Source: Achromobacter sp. UMC71
GTDB taxonomy: Bacteria; Pseudomonadota; Gammaproteobacteria; Burkholderiales; Burkholderiaceae_B
DNA: 64,000 nucleotides
Assembly (NCBI RefSeq): GCF_014170305.1
Contig: NZ_LZZT01000029.1
Span: forward strand, 1-64,000
Reading direction: 5' to 3'
The notes under the pieces were generated by a model. The model ran no database searches. It was not told where the DNA came from and was given only the letters and a program-made list of their open reading frames with translations. Shown piece by piece: positions 44,867 to 52,701 of this stretch. Within the stretch, counting starts at the first letter, position 1; the number at the start of each line of letters is the position of its first letter. Position numbers and translations under genes: made by a program.

Positions 44867-45368
44867 TGATGTTTTCTATGTCATCGCTGTCGCTTGGAGG
44901 CGAAAGCGACGCCTGATGATCGCTCTACCGAATCCGCTTGGACAAGCGTCATTCCGCCGATGAGCTTCAACGTTGAAAGTCCGCCTTCGCTAGTTGTCAT
45001 TGGCTGCTATTGGCAGTGAATAGTCGCTCGTGACTGTCCACTTCTTGCCTCCGCATTTCTGAGCTCGCTGAGAGTGATCCCCCGCAGGCGCCCTCTGGTC
45101 TTCGGCGAATGCCGATTGCATAGGTTGCTCATGTTCATCAGAAGTCTCTGCCCGGATTTGTTGCGAGACCTTCGCTCGGCCCATTAGAAGTCGAGATGGC
45201 GTAGTAGAAAGAACAAATCCCTGAATGTTGTTGTGTGATAACTGCTTCAAAGGCCCAGAGTGATCGCCACTCTCCGATCAGCCTGGGCGCTGGTTTGTCG
45301 CTCTGGACTGCCAGATCTAAGCCCTCGTCGGCCACCATCAAGACGGTATCGGGTGGCAGTTTAAGGAA
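44867..45368. other. Gap with possible truncated gene at the IS junction
   Basis: About 500 bases. The minus strand from the IS end encodes LPPDTVLMVADEGLDLAVQS and more in a frame that begins inside the IS terminal repeat. It could be the tail of a gene cut by the insertion, but I recognise no family. Nothing else is supported. Confidence 0.3.
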
Positions 45369-45410
45369 GGGTAATCCCCCCATTTTTAGCGATTGGCAGA
45401 AGTAGGAACG

Positions 45411-46245
45411 CTACGCGGCCATGGCTAACCGCTGTTTTGGGGTAAATCCGCCCAGAGCCATATTTGGGCGCTCGTGATTGTAGGACCACATCCACTGCGT
45501 GGCGACGCGCTGTACGTGGTCCAGATCTTCCCAGTGATATTGGGACAGCCATTCGTAGCGCACGGTCCTGTTGAACCGTTCGACGTAGGCATTCTGTTGT
45601 GGCTTGCCCGGCTGGATATATTCGAGCTTTATGCCCCATGCCCCGGCCCAATCGACAATTGCCGCGCTCAGGTATTCGGGCCCGTTATCGCACCGAATGG
45701 CCAAGGGCTTTCCCCGCCAGCCGATGATCTGCTTGAGCGTGCGGATCACGCGCTCGGACGGCGGCGAGAAGTCAACCTCTATGCCCAGCGCTTCGCGGTT
45801 GAAGTCGTCGATCACGTTGAACACGCGGATGCTGCGCCCATCGGCAAGCTGGTCATGCATGAAGTCCATCGACCAGACCTGGTTCACGTTGGTCGGCACG
45901 GTCAGTGGCTCAGGCGTCTGCCGAATCAGCCGTTTGCGCGGCTTGATCCGCAGGTTCAGTTCGAGATTGCGGTAAATCCGGTACACCCGCTTATGGTTCC
46001 AGCCGAAGCCTCGAACATTGCGCAGATACAGAAAGCACAGGCCAAAGCCCCAGCTGCGGTGGTTGTCGGTCAGACGCAGCAGCCAGTTGGCGATCTCCTC
46101 GTTCTCGGCATCCGTCTTGGCGACGTACCGATAGCAAGTCTGGCTAACCCCGAACGCCTCGCAGGCCATCCGGATCGATACGCCGCGGTCCTGCACAGCA
46201 CGTTGGGCCATCTCGCGGCGGCGAGATGGCCTCACCACTTTTTTT
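45411..46245 (-). CDS. IS3-family transposase OrfB (DDE catalytic part)
   Basis: The catalytic half of the transposase, read by -1 frameshift from orfA. The DDE residues are visible: first Asp in [16 protein letters not shown], second Asp in [14 protein letters not shown], and Glu in [17 protein letters not shown]. An HTH_21-like segment ([17 protein letters not shown]) precedes the core, and the protein ends with [20 protein letters not shown]. The frame is complete, so the element may still be active. The start is set by the slippery site at 46239-46246 rather than by its own start codon. Confidence 0.9.
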
Positions 46246-46498
46246 CTAGCGCCTCCGTCACGATCTCGGCCTTGAGCTTCTCCTCGACGTACATCTTGCG
46301 CAGCCGGGCGTTCTCGGCCTCCAACTCCTTCATGCGTGCCATCAGCGATACGTCCATGCCGCCATACTTGGAACGCCACTTGTAGAACGTAGCCGAGCTG
46401 ATGCCCAGTTCTCGGCACAGCTCAGGAACGGCAAGACCAGCCTCCACGCGCTTGATGGCTTCAATGATCTGGCTATCCGTAAATCTCGACTTCTTCAT
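46232..46498 (-). CDS. IS3-family transposase OrfA
   Basis: An 88-residue protein with a helix-turn-helix ([20 protein letters not shown]) and a leucine-zipper-like helix ([20 protein letters not shown]). It ends EALEKKW at a TGA directly after a slippery run: on the coding strand A-AAA-AAG at 46245-46239, the classic -1 frameshift site that yields the OrfAB fusion transposase. Confidence 0.93.
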   Translation of the reverse strand: MKKSRFTDSQIIEAIKRVEAGLAVPELCRELGISSATFYKWRSKYGGMDVSLMARMKELEAENARLRKMYVEEKLKAEIVTEALEKKW

Positions 46499-46563
46499 GC
46501 GGTAGAACTCCTCAACGAGAAAATTCTACTTCTGACCTCATCGCTTTTGCGGGGGGATTACCC

Positions 46564-46874
46564 TCAGCCTTCGGGTGCTCGTCGTGAACGATAACTTCAA
46601 GTGCGACGCGTTGGACATTGAGGTCGACTTTTCGCTGCCGTCCGAGCGCGCGATTCGCACGGTCACGGAGATCTCCGGCGGGCGACGCAAGCCCTCAGCC
46701 ATTATTTGGTGCGATAACGGCCCCGAGTATCCAGGCGCGGCAATCTTGCACTGGGATGCGGCTTGGCGGGCGAACACCTCCAGCTTGGCCAGCCGCAGCA
46801 GAACGCGTATGGCGAGCATTTCCACAGGACTGCTCGCGACGAATGGCTGTCCCAACTTCACTAGGATGGGGTGA
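46564..46874 (+). pseudogene. Fragment of an older IS3-family transposase orfB
   Basis: Directly abutting the IS right end, the plus strand encodes LDIEVDFSLPSERAIRTVTE and WCDNGPEYPGAAILHWDAAW, a diverged relative of the DDE core. It then shifts frame to GQPQQNAYGEHFHRTARDEW, where the catalytic VERF has become GEHF. It has no start, no upstream part and no terminal repeats. The rest of the gap to 47088 shows nothing I can support. Confidence 0.8.
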
Positions 46875-47088
46875 GAGCGACTTACGAGGAGCCGATTCAA
46901 GCATATGGGCGTCTGTAACTGCTGACGACCGATTGCGGCCAATCGCTCACCTTCGGTGGCATGCTGGGAAGCGGTCACCCAAGGTTGAAGCCAAACGCCG
47001 GCATGCTTTTTCCCTTGTGTGAACAATCAAGTGGTCAGAACATGGGCGCGAGGCGATGCCACTAGCCCGATAATCGGCTTTGGCGGGC

Positions 47089-48069
47089 TCAGCCCCAGGC
47101 TGCGACGGTACTGGCATCGAAGAAGTCTATGGTCCTCAACGGTCCTCCAAGATGTGCATTTGCATTGGCGATCAATCGACGATTCGCATCGCTGTGCTCG
47201 TCGCCGAACACGCTGACGAAAACCTGCCGCGCAGCTGATGCGCGGATTGCCCTAAAAATATGCAAATCGTTCTCATCCATCGAGTGTCCGAGAATGAAAA
47301 TTGGGGTGGAAATGGTCGTCAACTTACGCAGGCAGTAGGACAAGTATGGGCTACGATCAATCCGCTCCTTCTTCTTCTGGTGGGTCGGCTCGGCTACGAA
47401 CAGCGGGAATCGTGGTGGCTGAAGGTTCAGATTGTCTCGTACTTGACCGACGATTCCGCCGCCGACTTCGCCCGTGTACGCATGTTTCCGAACACCCATC
47501 GGAACTTCATAGAGGTGGATGCCCCCGTGGAGGAAGTGAACCGCCTGATCGGTCCCGTATCCTTTCCAGAGCTGTGGCGCACGGAAACCATCGTCGGTTA
47601 TCCACGCAGGCTCTAAATCCTGATTTCGTGCCCAGTACATCAGCAAATCATAGTTGACCGTGAAGATATGGCTGAAGCGTCTGAGGAATTGACGTACGGC
47701 TTGATACTGCGCTTCCGACAGCTCATTGGGCAAGTTAGGATGGTTTTCGGAGATTGCATTCAGAAGTGCCTCTTTGAGGATCGTTTGCTCGCCCTTTATC
47801 GTGTCAATGACCTCTTGATCGAGTCCATGCACCTCGGCTACCAGTTCTGCCGAGAGCAGCGTGCGCATAACTGCTTCAAAATCCCAAGTATTCAGACGCT
47901 CAAACAGTAACCTTATTTGAGCGTCACGATCGCCAAAATTAGCGACCTGGAACAAGCTTGCATAATTAAATATCTCCGCATTCCAGGACTGAGAGAACCC
48001 ATTCCCCAGCAAAATTGCCGGCAGAGTTTTGGCAGGAAGAGTCGCTAGGGCTTCATTAAAGGTCAGCAT
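47089..48069 (-). CDS. SIR2-like protein (DUF4917 family)
   Basis: A 326-residue protein with the layout of the DUF4917/SIR2-like group. The NAD-binding loop is ILLGNGFSQSWN (about 20-31), SHIFTVNYDLLMYWA (about 142-156) carries the Asn-Tyr-Asp motif, HFLHGGIHLYE (about 183) the catalytic His, and FILGHSMDENDLHIF (about 282) the late motif. SIR2-like domains in Thoeris, DSR and similar systems degrade NAD+ on infection. The ATG at 48069 is preferred; upstream in-frame codons lack protein character. It stands apart from the SMEK gene by about 350 bases on the same strand and has no visible sensor partner. Confidence 0.75.
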   Translation of the reverse strand: MLTFNEALATLPAKTLPAILLGNGFSQSWNAEIFNYASLFQVANFGDRDAQIRLLFERLNTWDFEAVMRTLLSAELVAEVHGLDQEVIDTIKGEQTILKEALLNAISENHPNLPNELSEAQYQAVRQFLRRFSHIFTVNYDLLMYWARNQDLEPAWITDDGFRAPQLWKGYGTDQAVHFLHGGIHLYEVPMGVRKHAYTGEVGGGIVGQVRDNLNLQPPRFPLFVAEPTHQKKKERIDRSPYLSYCLRKLTTISTPIFILGHSMDENDLHIFRAIRASAARQVFVSVFGDEHSDANRRLIANANAHLGGPLRTIDFFDASTVAAWG

Positions 48070-48416
48070 GGTGGATTTCGACTTATGGCTAAGAACAGCA
48101 AATAAGATCGTAAGAGAGTTTGCGCTACATTGCCGTAGGAGGCCCACACCACTGGGCACATGGGTCTGTGGCTAATCAAAATCCCAGAGGCACCTAAGAC
48201 TGTGTTCACAGCTATGAGATGGACGCATCCAACCACTAGATCGGAACTGATAGATCTTATCTGCACCGCAGTCTTTTGATGCCATTTCCATCGCGCGTCG
48301 TGCGATAAGTGCACCGGCCAATCGATCAGTTTGTGGTGAACGACTCTTATCAGCCTGTTGTAATTGTCACTACACGCATCCAGGGGCAGCTGCTGGCCGA
48401 CCGCGATAACTGCTCG
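48070..48416. other. Intergenic gap
   Basis: About 350 bases between the SMEK and SIR2-like genes, both on the minus strand. No gene is supported. It likely holds the promoter of the SIR2-like gene. Confidence 0.3.
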
Positions 48417-49331
48417 CTAGTCGACCACGTGCATCGCCAGATGAATGTCGGAAATTCCATAGCGCGTGGCGATGGTCTGAGCCGACGATGCTATTGATTG
48501 TTTCAACTGGTCGATTGTCTGCATGTCCTTATGTTCTAAACATACAAAGTCCTGACCGGGACGCCGTCGATGGTTGACCATCGCTGTGATTCGGCCGATC
48601 CGATCCATCACAAGCCGGAGGAAGCCGGCTATCTCGTCGTCCTGGAACTCATGGTGCGCCTTAGATTTTTCTTTACGGTTCACCGTACCTTTGCCTATCA
48701 ATTCAGTGATCTCAGTCAGGCCTCGGGTCATATCGTTGACGTCGCCCTCGCATGACATGAAGTGCCTCACTGCGTTGCGGCTGATGTATCCGAGTGCGAT
48801 TCGCAAGCACGCCACGTCGTCGTATGGATGAATTGATCCGTAATCTAGATGGCGCCGGATGGCATCCAGAATGTCCTGCACGGGAACTTCATCGCCGAGA
48901 TCCACCAATCGGTTGATAAGAAACCCCGGGCCAATCACTTCGCAATACGTTGGCACTTCCGCCCGCTTTGCGTGCTTGCAGAAGCCGAATATGTAAAGCT
49001 TGGCGAAACTGTCCTTGATGGACGTTCCGTTGGGGGCCTTCTTCTCAAAGGCCTCTATCGTCTTTTTTACCTTGGCTGCATTCGCCACCGAGGTGACCTG
49101 CACAGCAATACCACCACTCTTGTTCTTATCGGCGGCGTCAATGGCCGGAAAGTTCGTTCGGAGTTGATCGGCGCGCACGAGGTCTGCAATATCCAACGAC
49201 CTAAAGAACTGAATTGTCAAAACCTCCAGGAGTCGCGACATGTCGTTGAAGCCAGCGTCTTTGCCTAACTCGATGCGACGCTGCATCACGGCAATGTCTT
49301 GGCTCAGATTTTTTATGAGTGCTTCTAGCAA
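48417..49331 (-). CDS. SMEK domain-containing protein
   Basis: A 304-residue protein whose N-terminal 140 residues fit the SMEK domain: FNDMSRLLEVLTIQFFRSLD, FPAIDAADKNKSGGIAVQVT and VKKTIEAFEKK. The pattern of an Asp followed by V-Q-V-T resembles a restriction-endonuclease-like core in which the usual Lys is replaced. The C-terminal half (about 160-304) is helical and unassigned, ending in ATRYGISDIHLAMHVVD. The start appears to be TTG at 49331, which is uncertain. SMEK proteins are found in defence loci, often near NTPases, but none is adjacent here. Confidence 0.6.
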   Translation of the reverse strand: MLEALIKNLSQDIAVMQRRIELGKDAGFNDMSRLLEVLTIQFFRSLDIADLVRADQLRTNFPAIDAADKNKSGGIAVQVTSVANAAKVKKTIEAFEKKAPNGTSIKDSFAKLYIFGFCKHAKRAEVPTYCEVIGPGFLINRLVDLGDEVPVQDILDAIRRHLDYGSIHPYDDVACLRIALGYISRNAVRHFMSCEGDVNDMTRGLTEITELIGKGTVNRKEKSKAHHEFQDDEIAGFLRLVMDRIGRITAMVNHRRRPGQDFVCLEHKDMQTIDQLKQSIASSAQTIATRYGISDIHLAMHVVD

Positions 49332-49597
49332 ATTAGTTCGCCTTAGGTCATAGCTGGTTTCAGGGGCAGGGCCTTTGCCGTTTCTTGCAATCTAAGATAG
49401 TAGTCACCAACTAGTACTTCCTGCGTGATTGGTATACTGTCTTGAATGACAGAAACAGGCCGAGGTGGCCGTCAATGGAGGGTAGCTTCCGACCTATTGC
49501 GGCGAGGGTCTCGAGCAGAACCGCTTGTCCGGAGCTATGGAGCTTAGTCGGTAATTTGGCGGATTGATCATGTAATAGGGTGGGGGTTGGATTCCGA

Positions 49598-50275
49598 TTA
49601 AATGAAATGAGGAAGATCTTGTTCGATCAGATTTATTATCTTCGGCGCAAGTTGGCCGCTAATTTTAACGGTTCCGTTTGCTGCAAACGAAATTTGCCCT
49701 TTCAGCCCAGTCAGGAAGAGTTCGAATGCCGCGAATTCGACTTTGTATTTTAGGCCAGCAAGAACAGAAATTCGCTCGATTGCCGTCCCCTCCTTTGACG
49801 CAAACTCCATTCTAGCCACGAGGTCGTGGTCAAGGACAGCCCCAATGACCTTTAACCCTACAAGCTTAGAAGAGTCAACCGAATCAAAAATAGTCGAGGG
49901 GCGCCCCCTCTCGAAAGTCACAGGCTTAGCTGTGAATCCCATTCCGGTGAGTTTCTCCAGAGCGTTGAGCAGATCACGAATATTCCTACTCGGATTCTCA
50001 ATCCGCAGGAAGAGCAGGTCGTCCAGTTCGACCACTACGAAATCAGTAAAACTGATGCTGTCAATCTGCTCATAGGTTGGAGCTCCTTCAGCATCCAGTC
50101 TGGTCACCACCACACGGGACCGCCACATGAAACGGTAAGACGCACCGTCCCCTGCTGCTCGCGCAAAACCATAAGCGGAAGTGGACTCAAAGGGGCAGGT
50201 CGTTATGAGTGCTCCCAGATCCAAAACACGGGTAGGAAGTTGAATTCGAAACCACCGATACCTGATTTGCATCAC
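49598..50275 (-). CDS. Third gene of a three-gene unknown operon
   Basis: A 225-residue protein of unknown family, starting MMQIRYRWFRIQLPTRVLDL. It looks beta-rich in the first 100 residues (SRVVVTRLDAEGAPTYEQID, FVVVELDDLLFLRIENPS) and alpha/beta later (LKGQISFAANGTVKISGQLA). There is no membrane segment or catalytic motif I recognise. Its start overlaps the stop of the preceding gene by four bases, so the two are translationally coupled. It is probably an accessory or sensor subunit of the same complex; this is inference from gene order only. Confidence 0.6.
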   Translation of the reverse strand: MMQIRYRWFRIQLPTRVLDLGALITTCPFESTSAYGFARAAGDGASYRFMWRSRVVVTRLDAEGAPTYEQIDSISFTDFVVVELDDLLFLRIENPSRNIRDLLNALEKLTGMGFTAKPVTFERGRPSTIFDSVDSSKLVGLKVIGAVLDHDLVARMEFASKEGTAIERISVLAGLKYKVEFAAFELFLTGLKGQISFAANGTVKISGQLAPKIINLIEQDLPHFI

Positions 50276-51381
50276 TCATCCCCGGTGACGGTTGCAAGAA
50301 AATCAGCGTGAAGAGCCGTTACAAGGTCCCGTGCTTTCGATTCAATAACTCGAGAAAAGGCGTGAATCTCGTGTTTGTGCGGCGATCGCCGCCGCGTTGA
50401 TGTCCTCCCATCTTCTACCGGGAAAACACCACTCAAGATGAATGAAAAGCCGGTGCAGTCTCTGAAATCAGAAAATCCCGCCTCGACATCGTAGACATTA
50501 CCATCTCCCAAAATTTCGGTTGCAGTCCAACCCATCTTAATAATGTAGTAATCCTCTTCATCGAGTAGTCCATTCAGAATCTCTGAGCGACTTACGCCGT
50601 TGCCGCGGAGGAAAACTCGCTCCACATGGGTTTCCGAACTATCAGCAGTATCTTCCCCGTCATCCTCTTCCGATTCTGGCTTGGCTTTAAATACATAAAC
50701 GTCCGTAACGTCGCGGCGAACGAAGCCTGGCAGTGAACTCGCTAGTTCATGAAAAAATTTCGATCGAAGCTTCGGCGACGGAATGTCGAACAGGGAGACT
50801 GTCACCTTCGTCAAAGGCGCTGGAACGACTTTTTCGACTTTTGCAAGCAGTGTCTCCCGCACCCCGTTTAGATAATCATTCTGCGTGTTTCGTACGACAT
50901 AACCCGTAGCTGATTTGACGAATTCAACAGTGCCGTCTCGGACTTGCACTTGGGAGAACTCGTTTCGCTTATAGTCAATCTGAGAATATTGGACGCCAAT
51001 ATTAAGATTATCCCCGTCGCGCGTCACCCGCACGGTGTCACCACTAGCCTCCATCTCTTTTTTTAACTGTTCAACGACGGCCTGCAAATCCTCAACATCG
51101 TCGATCCCGGAAACGTCCATTGACGTCGTACGCTCACGCCTTGCAGCCACTCCGAGTCTCGCTGCGATCTCTTTGTGATCATAGTAGTCGTGCGTGAGCG
51201 TGGAGAAGTACTTCGCGAGATCCTCTCGCGGCGTCTTTTTGCTTACAACGACATTGCGTCGCTGGAAAAGTCGGCTGACGGTGGGGGCGTCTACCTTGTG
51301 CTGATTCAACGCGTCAAAGACGTTTTTGTCACTGGCATAATAAAGCGAGGGGCCGTAAGCACGCTTTTTCATTCCCGCCAT
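50272..51381 (-). CDS. Second gene of a three-gene unknown operon
   Basis: A 369-residue unknown protein. The N-terminus (YGPSLYYASDKNVFDALNQH, VDAPTVSRLFQRRNVVVSKK, HKEIAARLGV) looks like one or two small helical, SAP/HTH-like DNA- or protein-binding modules. The middle is beta-rich (VRVTRDGDNLNIGVQYSQID). An acidic linker lies near residue 235 (KPESEEDDGEDTADSSETHV), and the C-terminal domain begins VERVFLRGNGVSRSEILNGL. It overlaps the first gene by 13 bases and the third by 4. It is a candidate adaptor or target-recognition subunit for the nuclease-like first gene (inferred). Confidence 0.65.
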   Translation of the reverse strand: MAGMKKRAYGPSLYYASDKNVFDALNQHKVDAPTVSRLFQRRNVVVSKKTPREDLAKYFSTLTHDYYDHKEIAARLGVAARRERTTSMDVSGIDDVEDLQAVVEQLKKEMEASGDTVRVTRDGDNLNIGVQYSQIDYKRNEFSQVQVRDGTVEFVKSATGYVVRNTQNDYLNGVRETLLAKVEKVVPAPLTKVTVSLFDIPSPKLRSKFFHELASSLPGFVRRDVTDVYVFKAKPESEEDDGEDTADSSETHVERVFLRGNGVSRSEILNGLLDEEDYYIIKMGWTATEILGDGNVYDVEAGFSDFRDCTGFSFILSGVFPVEDGRTSTRRRSPHKHEIHAFSRVIESKARDLVTALHADFLATVTGDE

Positions 51382-52361
51382 CCCATGTCTCCAGGGTTAT
51401 ATGTGCTGGTGACGCTCGTGATCCTTTCTATTTGGATCTGCCCTAGTATCTCCTCGCGTGCGGGGTCGAACCCCCAGGCTTTCACGTACTTTTTCTGTGC
51501 CATGCGAAAGATGGACTTGAGGTCATTCGGCGCGTCTGGATGGGTCACGCGCAAAAGGATTCGCTCGCCGGATTCGAGCATCTGGTACCTCGATAAGCTA
51601 TCGAGGAAATACTCGAACTCTTCTGGGCACGACGCAGGCGCGTTGTAGTAGATCACATATCCCGCACTTCGATCGCCATTCGCGAGATGTTTGATGATGA
51701 TATAGGGTGCAGTGAGTGTCTCAACTGATGCGGGCTGTGCCCAGACGTCCCCTTGACGACGAGTCAGTACCAAATCGGGAAAATAGAACGTGTAGGTCTG
51801 CGGCAGTTCACCTTCGCCCTTTAGGCGAATTATGTCGTTCGCTACGCTATACAGGCGCTGGATGTCCTTTGGCCCAAGATAATGCAACTGAGTTCCTGAG
51901 GCCACCGGGAGCGCGTCTAGATTGACCTTGTCAATGGCTTCGTAAAACGGTTTGTCGTAGCCATTGTCGTGGTTGTGAACGAACAGCAATCCGCGCACTT
52001 CATGCATGTCTGACTCGTCTACAGAGTATTTTGCACGCCACACGTCAGAGCAGCGTGCGCAGTCTATTGTCATGCAGAGAGATTTGAACGCGCCACGCAG
52101 CCTGGTAGGCGTAATTGAGTCAGTAGCGTAGCTCTTCAAATCTGTGTGGAGATAAACCGTCTTACCCAAGTAGGGATCCCGGTATGAAAACACCACATCA
52201 CCGGGGTGTGTTGCCTTTGGTTTTCCCCCTTCGCCGACATGCTTCTCGTTTATGCATTCGAAGTTGTCATCCGTTTTTGGATGGGTTTCCCAGAGAAAAT
52301 GCTTAAAAATATCTTTGGAAAGACGGGCCGCGATCTCCCCAATATTTATGGTCTCCGCCAC
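51369..52361 (-). CDS. First gene of a three-gene operon; putative PD-(D/E)XK nuclease
   Basis: A 330-residue protein of no family I can name. Around residues 51-76 it carries HPGDVVFSYRDPYLG followed by YLHTDLKSYATDSI, a good fit to the PD-(X)n-(D/E)-x-K core of restriction-like nucleases (Pro-Gly-Asp, then Asp-Leu-Lys). A downstream segment VRGLLFVHNHDNGYDKPFYE and LHYLGPKDIQRLYSVANDII follows, and the C-terminal domain ends YNPGDMGWRE. It leads an operon with overlapping genes (13 and 4 bases) in the same orientation as the adjacent type I RM genes, across a 340-base gap. A nuclease effector of a defence system is the likely role (inferred). Confidence 0.65.
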   Translation of the reverse strand: MAETINIGEIAARLSKDIFKHFLWETHPKTDDNFECINEKHVGEGGKPKATHPGDVVFSYRDPYLGKTVYLHTDLKSYATDSITPTRLRGAFKSLCMTIDCARCSDVWRAKYSVDESDMHEVRGLLFVHNHDNGYDKPFYEAIDKVNLDALPVASGTQLHYLGPKDIQRLYSVANDIIRLKGEGELPQTYTFYFPDLVLTRRQGDVWAQPASVETLTAPYIIIKHLANGDRSAGYVIYYNAPASCPEEFEYFLDSLSRYQMLESGERILLRVTHPDAPNDLKSIFRMAQKKYVKAWGFDPAREEILGQIQIERITSVTSTYNPGDMGWRE

Positions 52362-52701
52362 AACTCCTCCTTGTTCGGTAACAGCTTCGGGCCGGGATGC
52401 TCCTAGAGTTGTAACAGAAAGTCAGGGAAAATTGAACAGATTCACGCAGCGAGCCCGCACGATGGCAGTTCCTGCGCTGCGTCTCCCATGCAAAGCGCCA
52501 AACGAAATGTTGGTCCATTAGTGAGGCTCAGACTTCAGATTCGGCGGAATTCAGTGCTCTTGCGGACGAGCAGATATTCAGGCCATTGCGGGCTCTTGGC
52601 CGAAAACAGCCTCTCACGTATGACCGCTGTAGCCCGTTCACTGTCTCCCTGTATCCCCTCGGGAGCGCGAGTCGGCTTGGCCCAATCGAACAGCTCACAA
52701 C
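52362..52701. other. Gap between hsdR and the three-gene operon
   Basis: About 340 bases with no supportable gene. The part next to 52362 is AT-rich and probably carries the separate promoter of the three-gene operon on the minus strand. Confidence 0.3.

Larger units (their letters stand above)
45369..46563 (-). mobile_element. IS3-family insertion sequence (IS407-like group)
   Basis: A 1195-base element with terminal inverted repeats beginning GGGTAATCCCCCC at 45369 and, on the other strand, at 46563. After a variable stretch, AGCGAT and AGAAGTAG are shared too. It encodes orfA and orfB on the minus strand with a frameshift overlap, as in the IS3 family. The flanking bases (GGAA left, TCAG right) do not form the expected short target duplication, so one side was rearranged after insertion. 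Confidence 0.9.

Noticed and set aside
44880-44930. GTCGCTT...AAGCGAC hairpin after the DUF4365 gene
   Set aside because: A possible terminator stem, but with no T-tract; not strong enough to list.
45138-45383. Minus-strand frame beginning inside the IS left end
   Set aside because: Its first residues come from the IS terminal repeat and there is no start signal of its own. At most it is the tail of a gene cut by the insertion.
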